Shown piece by piece: positions 55,187 through 64,000 of a DNA stretch of 64,000 bases. The translations under genes were made by a program, and so were the position numbers. Every line of letters starts with the position of its first letter. Within the stretch, counting starts at the first letter, position 1. Source of the stretch: Robinsoniella peoriensis (GTDB lineage: Bacteria > Bacillota > Clostridia > Lachnospirales > Lachnospiraceae). Location of the stretch: positions 34,986 through 98,985 of the forward strand of contig NZ_JTGN01000022.1 of assembly GCF_000797495.1 (NCBI RefSeq). Reading direction: 5' to 3'. The notes under the pieces are model-generated. The model worked only from the letters and a program-made list of their open reading frames with translations, did no database searches and had not been told where the DNA came from.

Positions 55187-55954
55187 TTAGGATATTGTAA
55201 TCCCTCCATCAGCAACCAAAATAGCTCCATTCATATAGCTAGACTCATCACTTGCTAAAAACAAAGCAATATTTGCAATATCATTTGCCGTTCCCCAACG
55301 TCTAAGCGGGGTACCCTGAGTTAAAAAATGCTGTTCATTAAAAGTTGTCTTATTTAAATCACTTTCAAATATCATTGGAGTATAAATTGCAGCTGGAGCA
55401 ATACAATTTGTTCGAATATTCTCAGGTCCAAATTCAACTGCCATGGATTTTGTTAGTGAATTTACCGCCCCCTTGGATGCACTGTAGGCATCACAGCCTG
55501 GTACTCCAATAATTCCACAACTGGATGACGTATTAATAATACTTCCTCCCCCTCTTCTACGCAATAGCGGCAATGACGCTTTTGAGCAGTACATCATTCC
55601 GAAAAGATTAATTCTGATAATCTTTTCAAATATTTCCACATCAAGTTTATCAATACTTTTATCAAGCTCCCCCCAGAATACTGAAGCATTATTATATAAT
55701 ACATCAATACCCCCGTAATGATCCTCAATATTACAAAATACCTTTTGTACCTGATTCCATTCAGATATATCCATGAGATATAATCTTGCATGTCCTCCAA
55801 TGGCTATAATCTCCTGCTCTACTTCACGCCCTTTCACTTCATCTTTTTCCAGAAGTAATACAACAGCCCCTTCCTTAGCAAATAATTGTGCTGCTGCTTT
55901 ACCAATGCCACTTCCTGCTCCGGTGACAGCAATTATTTTACCTTTTACCCTCAT
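55187..55954 (-). CDS. Short-chain dehydrogenase/reductase (SDR)
   Basis: Classical SDR of 255 residues. Cofactor loop TGAGSGIG (11-18), YNNAS in the NNAG position, catalytic Ser144, Tyr157 and Lys161 (YSASK), and a C-terminal VADGG. Classical SDRs of this kind oxidise sugars or sugar alcohols with NAD(P)+. AGAAGGAG precedes the ATG, 18 nt after the preceding SDR, so they are co-transcribed. It is clearly less similar to the other two SDRs here than they are to each other. Confidence 0.88.
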   Translation of the reverse strand: MRVKGKIIAVTGAGSGIGKAAAQLFAKEGAVVLLLEKDEVKGREVEQEIIAIGGHARLYLMDISEWNQVQKVFCNIEDHYGGIDVLYNNASVFWGELDKSIDKLDVEIFEKIIRINLFGMMYCSKASLPLLRRRGGGSIINTSSSCGIIGVPGCDAYSASKGAVNSLTKSMAVEFGPENIRTNCIAPAAIYTPMIFESDLNKTTFNEQHFLTQGTPLRRWGTANDIANIALFLASDESSYMNGAILVADGGITIS

Positions 55955-55972
55955 AATATTTTTCTCCTTCTT

Positions 55973-56749
55973 TTACCAAATCATATATCCTCCGTCAGTT
56001 ACCAGCGTAGCCCCTGTCATATAATCTGATGCAGCAGAAGCTAAAAACACAGCAATATCTCCAATATCATCTGGTTTTCCCCAAGTTTTGAGTGGTATTT
56101 GATCTAATGAATCCATATAAAATTCAGGATGCTCTTTGACATAACTATCATTAATCTCTGTCATATAATAGCCTGGACAAATTGCATTAACATTGATATG
56201 ATATTCTGCCCATACTCCTGCCATTAGGCGCGTCAAACACTCTACTCCTGCTTTTGACACATCGTAAGCACCAATGGTTGGATTTCTCATTGCTACTTTT
56301 CCCGTCATAGAAGCAAGATTAATTACCTTTCCCGATTTTTGTTTTTTCATAATTTTTCCAACATGTTTCATCATTAAAAATGTTCCTGTAAGATTTGTTT
56401 CCAGTATGCTATTCCATTCTTCCAGGCTCTCTTCTACCAGCGGTATATTACTCCTTCCCACTGCCGCATTATTAACAAGAATATCCAAATGCCCCGCATT
56501 CTGCATTACAAACTGACATGCTCTAACAACACTCAACTCATCTGTAATATCCAATACATAGGCATGGGTCATATTTCCAGATTCTTCTTCAATCCTTTCT
56601 GCTGTTTCCTCAAGACGTTCAAGGCTTCTTGCCATGAGAAATACTTCTGCACCAGCTAGCGACAACGCACGAGCAAATGACTTTCCAAGCCCCTGTGCAG
56701 CGCCTGTTACAACTGCTGTCTTGCCACTCAAATCAAATTTACTTTTCAT
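55973..56749 (-). CDS. Short-chain dehydrogenase/reductase (SDR)
   Basis: 258 residues. TGAAQGLG (15-22), LVNNAAVG, Ser147, Tyr162 and Lys166 (YDVSK), C-terminal TDGGYMIW. The DVSK and GGYM(I/V)W forms and the NVNAI(C/A)PGY segment are shared with the SDR at 62717, so these two are paralogues. They may act in opposite directions or on related intermediates, as in gluconate/2- or 5-ketogluconate pathways. AAAGGATT precedes the ATG. Confidence 0.88.
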   Translation of the reverse strand: MKSKFDLSGKTAVVTGAAQGLGKSFARALSLAGAEVFLMARSLERLEETAERIEEESGNMTHAYVLDITDELSVVRACQFVMQNAGHLDILVNNAAVGRSNIPLVEESLEEWNSILETNLTGTFLMMKHVGKIMKKQKSGKVINLASMTGKVAMRNPTIGAYDVSKAGVECLTRLMAGVWAEYHINVNAICPGYYMTEINDSYVKEHPEFYMDSLDQIPLKTWGKPDDIGDIAVFLASAASDYMTGATLVTDGGYMIW

Positions 56750-56855
56750 TAACTAACCAATCCTTTCGCCATAACTTTGACTTAATCTGCCCTTTATTAG
56801 TAATGTATCTTTGAACAGTCAGGGGAATCTCTTCCCCTTAACTGTTATTAAATAT

Positions 56856-57881
56856 TTAATATTTTACAGTGACAGGCTCTCTTGTCTTTGCTGACTCCAT
56901 AATTGCCAGCAGTATCAGGGATGTATTGGCAGCATCCTCTTTTGTTACTAAAAAATCTCTGTTACTTATAATACAGTCTACAAAAGAACGAATACTTTCG
57001 TATGCGAAACCTTTTACTTTTCCATCCACTTTATTACGTACTATAATATCCGGAGTTATCACTTTATTATCTGTGACCTCTTGAATCATATTATGACTTG
57101 AGCAATCAATATTAATCATGCCATCTGTACCAAGAACCGTGAATTTAATATCATTAATACATGTATTTGCATTTGGCGTAATCCAGCCACTCTCCATCTG
57201 TGCAATAGCGCCATTTTTAAATTCCAGAGTAGCCTGATACATATCCGGAACATCTACTCCCAAATTTTTTAATACACCTTCCCTTGAAACTGCATAAACT
57301 CGCTCTACCTCTGACCCCATTAGGAATCGAAGAGTATCTAAACAGTGACTTCCTAGGAACCACAGAATTGAAGACTTCCCTGCCCAGGAGAGCATATCTG
57401 TTGCTACCCACTTAATGTCATTAAGACGACCATATGCACTTGTAGGAACTCCTAAATCTCCTGCATCTATTAACTGTTTTGCAGTATTAACTGCCGGATT
57501 CCACCTGTTATGAAGATCAACCATCACTCGTACTTTATTTTTTTCAAAAGCATCCATCATGCGATATACATCATCCCGTGTAGTAGCTAGTGGCTTTTCT
57601 ATTAAAAGGTTTTTTTTCGCTTCTGCACAAGCTATTGCAATATCCGCATGCAGAAAATCCGGTGTGACAATAGCAATGGCATCACAGCTAGATTTTACTG
57701 CCATTTCCCTGTAATCCGTATAAACTTCTTTTATGCCAAACTTTGCTGCCAATGCCTCTGCCTTTGTCCTGTCTTTATCACAAATAGCCACCGTTTCCGC
57801 AAAAGGATGTTCATTATAAATACTCGCATGTGTTTCACCCCATATACCAGCTCCAACTATACCCATTCTTAATTTTTCCAT
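56856..57881 (-). CDS. Gfo/Idh/MocA-family sugar dehydrogenase
   Basis: 341 residues. Nucleotide loop GIVGAGIWG (7-15), catalytic EKP (95-97), and GSHCLDTLRF with the active-site His near residue 178. The C-terminal domain has AQMESGWITP and FTVLGTDGMI. It is distinct from the dehydrogenase at 51847 (low similarity outside the family motifs), so the cluster has two different dehydrogenases of this class. GAAAGGTGG precedes the ATG. It lies between the binding-protein gene and an SDR, within one run of minus-strand genes. Confidence 0.88.
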   Translation of the reverse strand: MEKLRMGIVGAGIWGETHASIYNEHPFAETVAICDKDRTKAEALAAKFGIKEVYTDYREMAVKSSCDAIAIVTPDFLHADIAIACAEAKKNLLIEKPLATTRDDVYRMMDAFEKNKVRVMVDLHNRWNPAVNTAKQLIDAGDLGVPTSAYGRLNDIKWVATDMLSWAGKSSILWFLGSHCLDTLRFLMGSEVERVYAVSREGVLKNLGVDVPDMYQATLEFKNGAIAQMESGWITPNANTCINDIKFTVLGTDGMINIDCSSHNMIQEVTDNKVITPDIIVRNKVDGKVKGFAYESIRSFVDCIISNRDFLVTKEDAANTSLILLAIMESAKTREPVTVKY

Positions 57882-57957
57882 TAACCCTTACCACCTTTCT
57901 TTAAATTTATCTTTAAAATATCCAAGTTGGTAATACCATTGTCATATTACAAATATT

Positions 57958-59049
57958 TTAAAAATCGTAATCATGAACATTTTCTTTTGTAAAAATAATG
58001 CTGGGAATATATCCTACATTACCTCCATCTTCCACGATTAGCTTACCTCCATATTCACCATAATCTTCATTGTTAAGTGGAAGCTTTCCTGTATCCATAT
58101 AATTAACTGCCGCCGCAACAGCATCATATCCCATAACTCCCGGGTCCCATAGGGTAAGCTCCGGTATTACACCAGCATCAATATACTCCGCACACTGTGA
58201 AGGAAGACCAATTCCTATGGAAATAATTTTACCTGTTTTATTCGCAGATTGAATTGCCATGGCTGCTGCTGGAGGATTTACAGTTGACACTCCCGCTACC
58301 GCCTTTAAGTCGGGATACGTTTGTATTAAATTTTCCACCTGTGACACGCACTTTTCGAAATTATCATCACATGCCTCTGTAGCAACTACTTCTACATCCG
58401 GATATTTTTCCAACACCTCTTTAATAGCCTCCAAACGACGATTCAGAGTTTCTGATCCCAGTCCTCCTGTAAGTAAAGCTACCTGTCCCTTTTCTCCAAC
58501 CAATTTAACCAAACTTTCCCCAATTGTAGCACCACTCTCTTCTGGATTACCAGCAGTTATGCAAAATAGCCTGTTGCTGTCTGGAGCATCAATATCAAAT
58601 GTAAAAATGTCTACGCCTGCATCCATTGCCTTGTTAATTGTAGGAATAATAGCCGTACTATCTGCAGTAGATATCATGATGGCATCTGCGCCTTGTGTAA
58701 TCAAATCTTCAATAAATGTTATTTCCTGATTAACATCCTCTGAGGATGGTCCTGTATAGGAAATAATTTCAGCATTTAAATCCGCTGCTGCTTTTTTTGC
58801 CCCCTCCGCTGCATAATCAAAATATGGGGCACCCATTTGTTTAACAACTATTCCTATCTTATATGTATCTCTTTCAGTGGTATTCTTTTTTCCTGATTCT
58901 AAACTTGTATCCTCTTTGTTTATCTCCGTTTCCAATGATTGTGGTTCTGACTTTTCAGATGTTTTTCCACTGTCGCTTCCACAACCGGTTACCATTAAAA
59001 TCATAACTATCAAAATTGCTATTGCTGTAAATAATTTTGAATTTTTCAT
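57958..59049 (-). CDS. Sugar-binding lipoprotein of ABC importer (system 3)
   Basis: Extracellular receptor, 363 residues. Signal peptide with lipobox VTGC (Cys23); Ser/Glu/Lys-rich linker to about 60; Peripla_BP_4-type binding fold beginning YKIGIVVKQMGAPYF. IGIGLPSQCAEYI and ELTLWDPGVMGYDAV resemble the rhamnose-type receptors in this window but are clearly divergent, so another monosaccharide or polyol is likely. AAGAGGAAT precedes the ATG. Confidence 0.9.
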   Translation of the reverse strand: MKNSKLFTAIAILIVMILMVTGCGSDSGKTSEKSEPQSLETEINKEDTSLESGKKNTTERDTYKIGIVVKQMGAPYFDYAAEGAKKAAADLNAEIISYTGPSSEDVNQEITFIEDLITQGADAIMISTADSTAIIPTINKAMDAGVDIFTFDIDAPDSNRLFCITAGNPEESGATIGESLVKLVGEKGQVALLTGGLGSETLNRRLEAIKEVLEKYPDVEVVATEACDDNFEKCVSQVENLIQTYPDLKAVAGVSTVNPPAAAMAIQSANKTGKIISIGIGLPSQCAEYIDAGVIPELTLWDPGVMGYDAVAAAVNYMDTGKLPLNNEDYGEYGGKLIVEDGGNVGYIPSIIFTKENVHDYDF

Positions 59050-59177
59050 ATTTTATTCCTCTTGAATATAACAGGTTATCCTATCATATTGCCACAAATA
59101 AAGTTGAAAGAATGTTTAACGTGGCTTCCTTCCCAATATAATAATTTTCTTTCAACATTTCATCATAAAATAGATAA

Positions 59178-60173
59178 TTATATAGTATTTTTTCGTCTTA
59201 TAAATTTAAAAATTGCAATACCACTCCTAAGTTTTGCATCATATCCAATAGCAATCAACAAAACAACTCCCATAAAGATCATTTGCCAATAAGCATTAAC
59301 CCCAAGCAAATTAAAACCATTAATAATAAAATTTAAGATCATGATTCCAATCATAGTACCTACGATATTTCCTTGACCACCATTAATGCTGGTTCCACCC
59401 ATTAATACTGCAGTAACTACATCAAATGCAGTGTTTCGACCCGCATCCGGTGATGCAGAAATTAACCTGGATGAAAATATAATACCTGCTGCTGCTGATA
59501 GTAAAGCACTAACTACATATACCATTATTGTAATCCGATCCACACTGATTCCTGCAATGTTGGTTGCTTTGGGATTTCCTCCTGTAGCATAGATAAACCT
59601 CCCATATTTTGTTGACCTCATAATCCATTGAAATAAAACAATAACTACTATTAAAATCAATATTGGAATAGGAATTCCAAACAACGTACCGTGCGCCAAC
59701 TGGCTATAATTTTTTGGAAACGAGCTAACCGGCTTTCCGTCAGTTAACACATATATGATACTTCGCAGTGCTGTCATTGTGGCTAAAGTACCAATAATTG
59801 GTTGAAATCCAGCTTTTGCAATTAATATACCATTAACAAACCCAATTACTATTGCTGTAATGATACCCAAAATAATACAAATTCCAAAGGGAATGCCATT
59901 TCCATAAGAAATTCCAATAACAACTGGTACAATAGCCATCACTGTTCCCACTGAAAGATCAAATCCGCCTGCTATAATAACTACCGTCATTCCTACTGCT
60001 ATAATTGCCACTTCGCTGACTCTTGTCAAAACTGTAACAATATTATTTAAGGCAAGAAATCCTCGGCCCATTAATCCCATGAAAATAAACCATACAGCCA
60101 AAAAAGCAAGCAAAACCAGTTCATATCCCATTTTCGTAAAGATATCGTTTCTACCTCTGTCTTTACCTTTCAT
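59178..60173 (-). CDS. Sugar ABC importer permease, CUT2 type (system 3)
   Basis: BPD_transp_2 channel subunit (331 residues). GGFDLSVGTVMAI, KYGRFIYATGGN and DVVTAVLMGGTSINGGQG are the conserved loops. AAGGAGG precedes the ATG, which overlaps the stop codon of the other permease by four bases (ATGA), so translation is coupled. Confidence 0.92.
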   Translation of the reverse strand: MKGKDRGRNDIFTKMGYELVLLAFLAVWFIFMGLMGRGFLALNNIVTVLTRVSEVAIIAVGMTVVIIAGGFDLSVGTVMAIVPVVIGISYGNGIPFGICIILGIITAIVIGFVNGILIAKAGFQPIIGTLATMTALRSIIYVLTDGKPVSSFPKNYSQLAHGTLFGIPIPILILIVVIVLFQWIMRSTKYGRFIYATGGNPKATNIAGISVDRITIMVYVVSALLSAAAGIIFSSRLISASPDAGRNTAFDVVTAVLMGGTSINGGQGNIVGTMIGIMILNFIINGFNLLGVNAYWQMIFMGVVLLIAIGYDAKLRSGIAIFKFIRRKNTI

Positions 60174-61156
60174 CTCCCATTCCTCCTTTCCCCATAAATG
60201 TTTCTTACAGTATCCAGAAGCAGTGCTAAAATAATAATCATTCCAGTTATTAATCCCTGAAAATTTGCTGATATCTTTAGTAGCGTCATACCATTTAGAA
60301 TTACCCCCATTAATATGGCGCCTAAAATTGTACCTCCAACAGTTCCCTTACCGCCTAAAAAACTAACACCTCCCAATACAGCAGCTCCAATTGCATCCAT
60401 CTCATATCCAATCCCCGCAGCCGGCTGAATGGCTCCCGTACGACCTATAAATATCATGGCAGCAAGCCCTGTTAAAATTCCTGATACCATAAATACCATC
60501 ACCTTAGTCTTATCAACACGAATACCTGCTAATTTCGCTGATTCCTCATTACTACCAATAGCATAAACATGTCTGCCAAACGATATATATTTCATTATTA
60601 CAGTAAATAAAGTCAAAACAACCAGTAATATAACTGCAGGAACAACACCATTTCCAAAAAACAAAAAATCCTTAGGCAGATTGGTTATCCATTTTCCTCC
60701 AGAATATACATAAGTAAATCCCCTGAAAATATTCATAGTAGCCAAAGTCACAATTATTGGCTTTACCTGCAGCTTAACAATGAGAACTCCATTTATACCA
60801 CCGCATACTGCTCCGGTTAACAGACAGACTAACAAAACTGCCCATGCCGGCAACCCCATTTTAATAAATGAACCTGCTACTACGCAGACCACACTTACCG
60901 TGGAACCAACCGAAAGATCTACACCTCTGGAAATAATTGCTAACATCATACCTACAGCAATAATCCCGTTTACTGCAATCTGTTTAGAAATATTTAATAA
61001 ATTTGTACTGGAAAAAAAAGATTCTGACTGTACTCCTATAAATATAGAAATCAGAATAATTGATATTATAATTGTCAGTTCTGGAATGTTAATTAAAGCC
61101 TTTTTAAAGGATCTTCCCATTCCGCCCTTGCTTATGGCCACAACATCTTTTTTCAC
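60170..61156 (-). CDS. Sugar ABC importer permease, CUT2 type (system 3)
   Basis: Partner channel subunit (328 residues), BPD_transp_2 family. RGVDLSVGSTVS, SFGRHVYAIGSN and DAIGAAVLGGVSFLGGKG are present. It starts at a GTG (61154-61156) preceded by AAAGGAGGT at 10 nt. It lies 27 nt after the ATPase gene. Confidence 0.92.
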   Translation of the reverse strand: MKKDVVAISKGGMGRSFKKALINIPELTIIISIILISIFIGVQSESFFSSTNLLNISKQIAVNGIIAVGMMLAIISRGVDLSVGSTVSVVCVVAGSFIKMGLPAWAVLLVCLLTGAVCGGINGVLIVKLQVKPIIVTLATMNIFRGFTYVYSGGKWITNLPKDFLFFGNGVVPAVILLVVLTLFTVIMKYISFGRHVYAIGSNEESAKLAGIRVDKTKVMVFMVSGILTGLAAMIFIGRTGAIQPAAGIGYEMDAIGAAVLGGVSFLGGKGTVGGTILGAILMGVILNGMTLLKISANFQGLITGMIIILALLLDTVRNIYGERRNGR

Positions 61157-61183
61157 AATACCTGATACCTCCTTTATATAATT

Positions 61184-62680
61184 CTAATTTTTGCCTGCTC
61201 CTGTTGCATAGCTTATAATCTCTTCCGGTGTTACATCACCTTTATTGAATATACCGGCCACCTTTCCTTCCTGCATCACCATTATCCGGTCACTCATGCC
61301 AATTACCTCCGGAAGTTCTGAGGATATCATAATAATACCATAACCATCAGCTACAAGTTCGTTCATTAAATCATATATTTCTGCCTTTGCTCCCACATCA
61401 ATACCACGAGTTGGTTCATCAAAAATCAATATTTTTGACTTACTCAATAGCCATTTTGCTATTACAACTTTCTGTTGGTTGCCACCACTGAGATTACGGG
61501 TCAATTGTTTTGATGAAGGAGTCTTGATTGTTAGTTTTCGAACATACTCATCAACTAATATCCTTTCTTTTTTGGCATTAATTAACGTATTTGATACATT
61601 TTTAGCCAATTTTGCTAGAGTTGAATTTTCCAGAACACTCATTAATAAAACAAGTCCTTCGTCTTTTCGGTCTTCCGGAAGGAATCCAATGCCAAGTTTC
61701 AATGCTTCTTTTGGAGATCTGGGGAGATTTCGCTTCTTTTTTCCAATAGTAATTGTACCGGAATCAGATTTGTCAATTCCAAATATTGCTCTTGCCATTT
61801 CCGTTCTACCAGCTCCTACAAGCCCAGACACACCAAGAATCTCTCCTTCATTTAAATAAAAACTTATATCTTCAAATACTCCTTTTGAAGATAGACCCTC
61901 AACGGCAAATATCTCATCTCCTATCTTGTTCGTCCGATCTTTAAATCTTATATTAACAGTACGTCCTACCATCATTTCCAACACCTTATCAATATTGGCT
62001 TCTGACGTATTAACAGTGTCAACATATTCACCATCCCGAAGAACACTGATTCTGTCGGAAATATCAAAAATCTCATTAAATTTATGAGATATATACAAGA
62101 TTGATATACCATTTGCTTTCAAATCTTTGATAATTTTCATTAGTGTATAAACTTCATGTTCTGATAAGGAAGAAGTAGGTTCATCCATAATAATCAGCTG
62201 CGCATTCATAGTCAAAGCCCTTCCTATTTCTATTAGCTGCTGCGTTGCAACATTAAGTCTACTCACCTTTTCCGTTGGAGATACGCTTACTTCAAGTCTT
62301 TCAAGAACCTTTGCTGTCATAGCATTCATCTTAGCCCAATCAATTAGGCCATTTTTTTTTGGTTCCCTGCCAAGGAATATATTCTCCGACACTGTAATGT
62401 CCGGACAAAGAGTTAGTTCCTGATATATTGTGGATATACCTGCCTGTTGAGCTTCCCAAGGATAATGTACTTTTAACGGTTCTCCCTTCCATAAAATCTC
62501 TCCAGTCCAACCATTTAATGCACCTGTTAGAATTTTAATCAATGTAGATTTTCCTGCTCCATTCTCTCCTACCAACGCTAGAACCTCAGCTTCTTTTATA
62601 TCTAACCTTACGTTATTTAAAGCAAGTACACCTGGGAATTCTTTTGTAATATCGGTCAGTTTTAACAAAGTTTCAGCCAC
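61184..62680 (-). CDS. Sugar ABC importer ATP-binding protein, CUT2 type (system 3)
   Basis: Tandem-domain ATPase. Walker A GENGAGKS and Walker B IIMDEPTSSL in the first half, with LNVATQQ as a weak signature. Degenerate GLVGAGRT, signature LSGGNQQ and IFDEPTRGIDVG in the second half. The Q-loop is QELT, as in RbsA/YtfR, unlike the QHVT of the two rhamnose-type ATPases here. A GTG at 62689 opens the frame; the GTG at 62680 has AGAGG at 8 nt and is preferred (498 residues). Confidence 0.92.
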   Translation of the reverse strand: MAETLLKLTDITKEFPGVLALNNVRLDIKEAEVLALVGENGAGKSTLIKILTGALNGWTGEILWKGEPLKVHYPWEAQQAGISTIYQELTLCPDITVSENIFLGREPKKNGLIDWAKMNAMTAKVLERLEVSVSPTEKVSRLNVATQQLIEIGRALTMNAQLIIMDEPTSSLSEHEVYTLMKIIKDLKANGISILYISHKFNEIFDISDRISVLRDGEYVDTVNTSEANIDKVLEMMVGRTVNIRFKDRTNKIGDEIFAVEGLSSKGVFEDISFYLNEGEILGVSGLVGAGRTEMARAIFGIDKSDSGTITIGKKKRNLPRSPKEALKLGIGFLPEDRKDEGLVLLMSVLENSTLAKLAKNVSNTLINAKKERILVDEYVRKLTIKTPSSKQLTRNLSGGNQQKVVIAKWLLSKSKILIFDEPTRGIDVGAKAEIYDLMNELVADGYGIIMISSELPEVIGMSDRIMVMQEGKVAGIFNKGDVTPEEIISYATGAGKN

Positions 62681-62716
62681 ATTCTTCACCTCTTATTTTC
62701 TATTATTCCAGATTTT

Positions 62717-63499
62717 TTACCATACCATATAACCGCCATCAACTTGAATTATCGTACCGTGTACATAATCAGAAGCTCGAGATGATAAGAAAAGAAGAGT
62801 TCCTGCCAATTCTTCTGGATTTGCCATATGACCCGCTGGAATCAACCCTAAGGCCAAATCATAAAAACCAGGATCAGCTTTAAAAAATTCTTTATTTGGG
62901 TCTGTCATGAAATAACCAGGAGCTATTGCGTTCACATTTATATTATACTTAGCCCACTCACTAGCCAATGCTTTAGTAAGTCCATCTATTGCTGCTTTTG
63001 ACACATCATAAGACCCCCCATGCACTCCTTTATTAATAACTTTACCTGAAATGGAAGACATATTTATAATCTTTCCCTTTTTTTTCTTCAACATTTCTTT
63101 TCCCGCAACTTTAGCGCAAATAAAACTACCGTTTACATTTATATCAATAACCTTTTCCCACTCATTCAAGGTTGTTTCCTCCGGAGTTTTATTACATCGT
63201 CCAATTCCGGCATTATTAACCAAAATATCTAATTTCCCATAATATTTGATTATTTGATCTACACAATCCTGTATTTCATTTTCATGAGTAATATCTCCGT
63301 GAAAACTCATACAATCATAACCGGCCTCCTTCAACTCTTTTTCTGTCCGTAGCAACTCCTCCCTCTCAAAAGAAAGTAAACATACCTTTGCACCTGCATT
63401 TACTAACGTTTTAGCAAACATTTTTCCCAATCCCTTACTTGCACCTGTCACCAGTGCTACTTCTCCACTCAAATCAAATAAATCATTTACTACTGACAT
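62717..63499 (-). CDS. Short-chain dehydrogenase/reductase (SDR), first gene of the system 3 operon
   Basis: 260 residues. TGASKGLG (18-25), LVNNAGIG, Ser149, Tyr164 and Lys168 (YDVSK), C-terminal VDGGYMVW. It resembles gluconate- or ketogluconate-type SDRs and is a paralogue of the SDR at 55973. AAGGAGGT precedes the ATG. As the first gene before the importer, it probably acts on the imported sugar or its first oxidation product. Confidence 0.88.
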   Translation of the reverse strand: MSVVNDLFDLSGEVALVTGASKGLGKMFAKTLVNAGAKVCLLSFEREELLRTEKELKEAGYDCMSFHGDITHENEIQDCVDQIIKYYGKLDILVNNAGIGRCNKTPEETTLNEWEKVIDINVNGSFICAKVAGKEMLKKKKGKIINMSSISGKVINKGVHGGSYDVSKAAIDGLTKALASEWAKYNINVNAIAPGYFMTDPNKEFFKADPGFYDLALGLIPAGHMANPEELAGTLLFLSSRASDYVHGTIIQVDGGYMVW

Positions 63500-64000
63500 C
63501 TCTCATACCTCCTTGTAATTTTTTCATGGCTACCTCTTACAGTTGTCTAAAAAACTCAATTCCTTCTACTATGTATCCTATCAATAAGGCTATTGCCTTT
63601 TGACCACGTTAAATATAGACTTTACCTCAACATAAAAATGCTCATTCTATAGATTTATGCGTTAATATTTCTGTTAAATTAACAAATATTATGAAATACA
63701 TAAAACTACGTTCTTTTTAATTTTTACAACAGAAAATGTTCTTAATGTTACTTAATTTTAAATATTAACATTCATCTCACTAACTTATTCTTAAAAATAA
63801 TATTTTTAAATTATTATGAACCTCAATATATAATAAATTAATTTTAAATATGTTTTGTTTTTATAATAATTATAATACATCAACAAAATGACTGTGTCAA
63901 TACATTTTTAAAATATTTTTATTAATGTTTTTAATACTTTTTAACAATTCTTATAAAAAAATTTGTATATTTTTACTAACTTTATATAAATATCCATATT
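63500..64000. other. AT-rich upstream region of the system 3 operon
   Basis: No ORF or RNA gene recognised. The promoter at 63872-63900 implies an untranslated leader of about 365 nt, long enough to hold regulatory RNA structure. I could not identify a known riboswitch. The region to the right of the promoter is almost pure A/T. Confidence 0.45.
63872..63900 (-). promoter_or_regulatory. Sigma-A promoter of the system 3 operon
   Basis: On the minus strand, TTGACA (63895-63900), a 17-nt spacer, and TATTAT (63872-63877). It is the only near-consensus pair seen upstream of the SDR at 63499. Confidence 0.65.

Noticed and set aside
1..64000. tRNA, rRNA, integrase, transposase or phage genes
   Set aside because: None recognised on either strand.

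Overview
The window looks like the chromosome of a low-GC anaerobic Firmicute, most likely a Lachnospiraceae-type gut clostridium. This rests on strong AGGAGG ribosome binding sites, consensus sigma-A promoters, AT-rich intergenic DNA, Cys-type lipoproteins, YesM/YesN-type two-component genes and very large secreted glycosidases with FIVAR and Big_2 modules. Genus cannot be fixed from the sequence alone. The dominant theme is L-rhamnose: four giant secreted GH78 alpha-L-rhamnosidases, two closely related rhamnose-type ABC importers, and an L-rhamnose mutarotase. No rhamnose isomerase, kinase or aldolase lies in the window.

Layout. 1-2140: the 3' end of a glutamate decarboxylase gene, an aldo/keto reductase, and a small type I toxin-antitoxin-like locus too small for ordinary gene calling. 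2215-8500: an AraC-type regulator divergent from a complete sugar ABC importer (ATPase, two permeases, lipoprotein), with a direct-repeat operator between them. 8687-13950 (minus): a second importer with rhaM, read from the ATPase down to the mutarotase. 14252-19156: two YesN-type response regulators and one YesM-type histidine kinase, divergent from the second importer. 19402-47212 (minus): a cell-wall NlpC/P60-3D protein and four GH78 proteins of 1837-2341 residues. A 39-bp direct repeat lies just outside each end of this block. 47734-48815: a tandem array of about 425-bp units encoding a second type I toxin-antitoxin family: two intact copies and one copy that has lost its toxin but kept its antitoxin RNA. 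48842-63499: an unassigned carbohydrate cluster with a ROK repressor, an HbpS-like protein, a DUF4432 mutarotase-like protein, two Gfo/Idh/MocA dehydrogenases, a PIG-L deacetylase, a divergent NagB-like protein, three SDR dehydrogenases and a third CUT2 importer.

How the parts may work together (inference). Secreted rhamnosidases would release rhamnose from plant glycans or glycosides. The two importers would take it up, RhaM would interconvert its anomers, and the AraC protein and the two-component system would sense sugar inside and outside the cell. The right-hand cluster looks like uptake plus oxidation, deacetylation and isomerisation or deamination of a different, probably N-acetylated and non-phosphorylated sugar derivative. 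That would be a plausible undescribed pathway.
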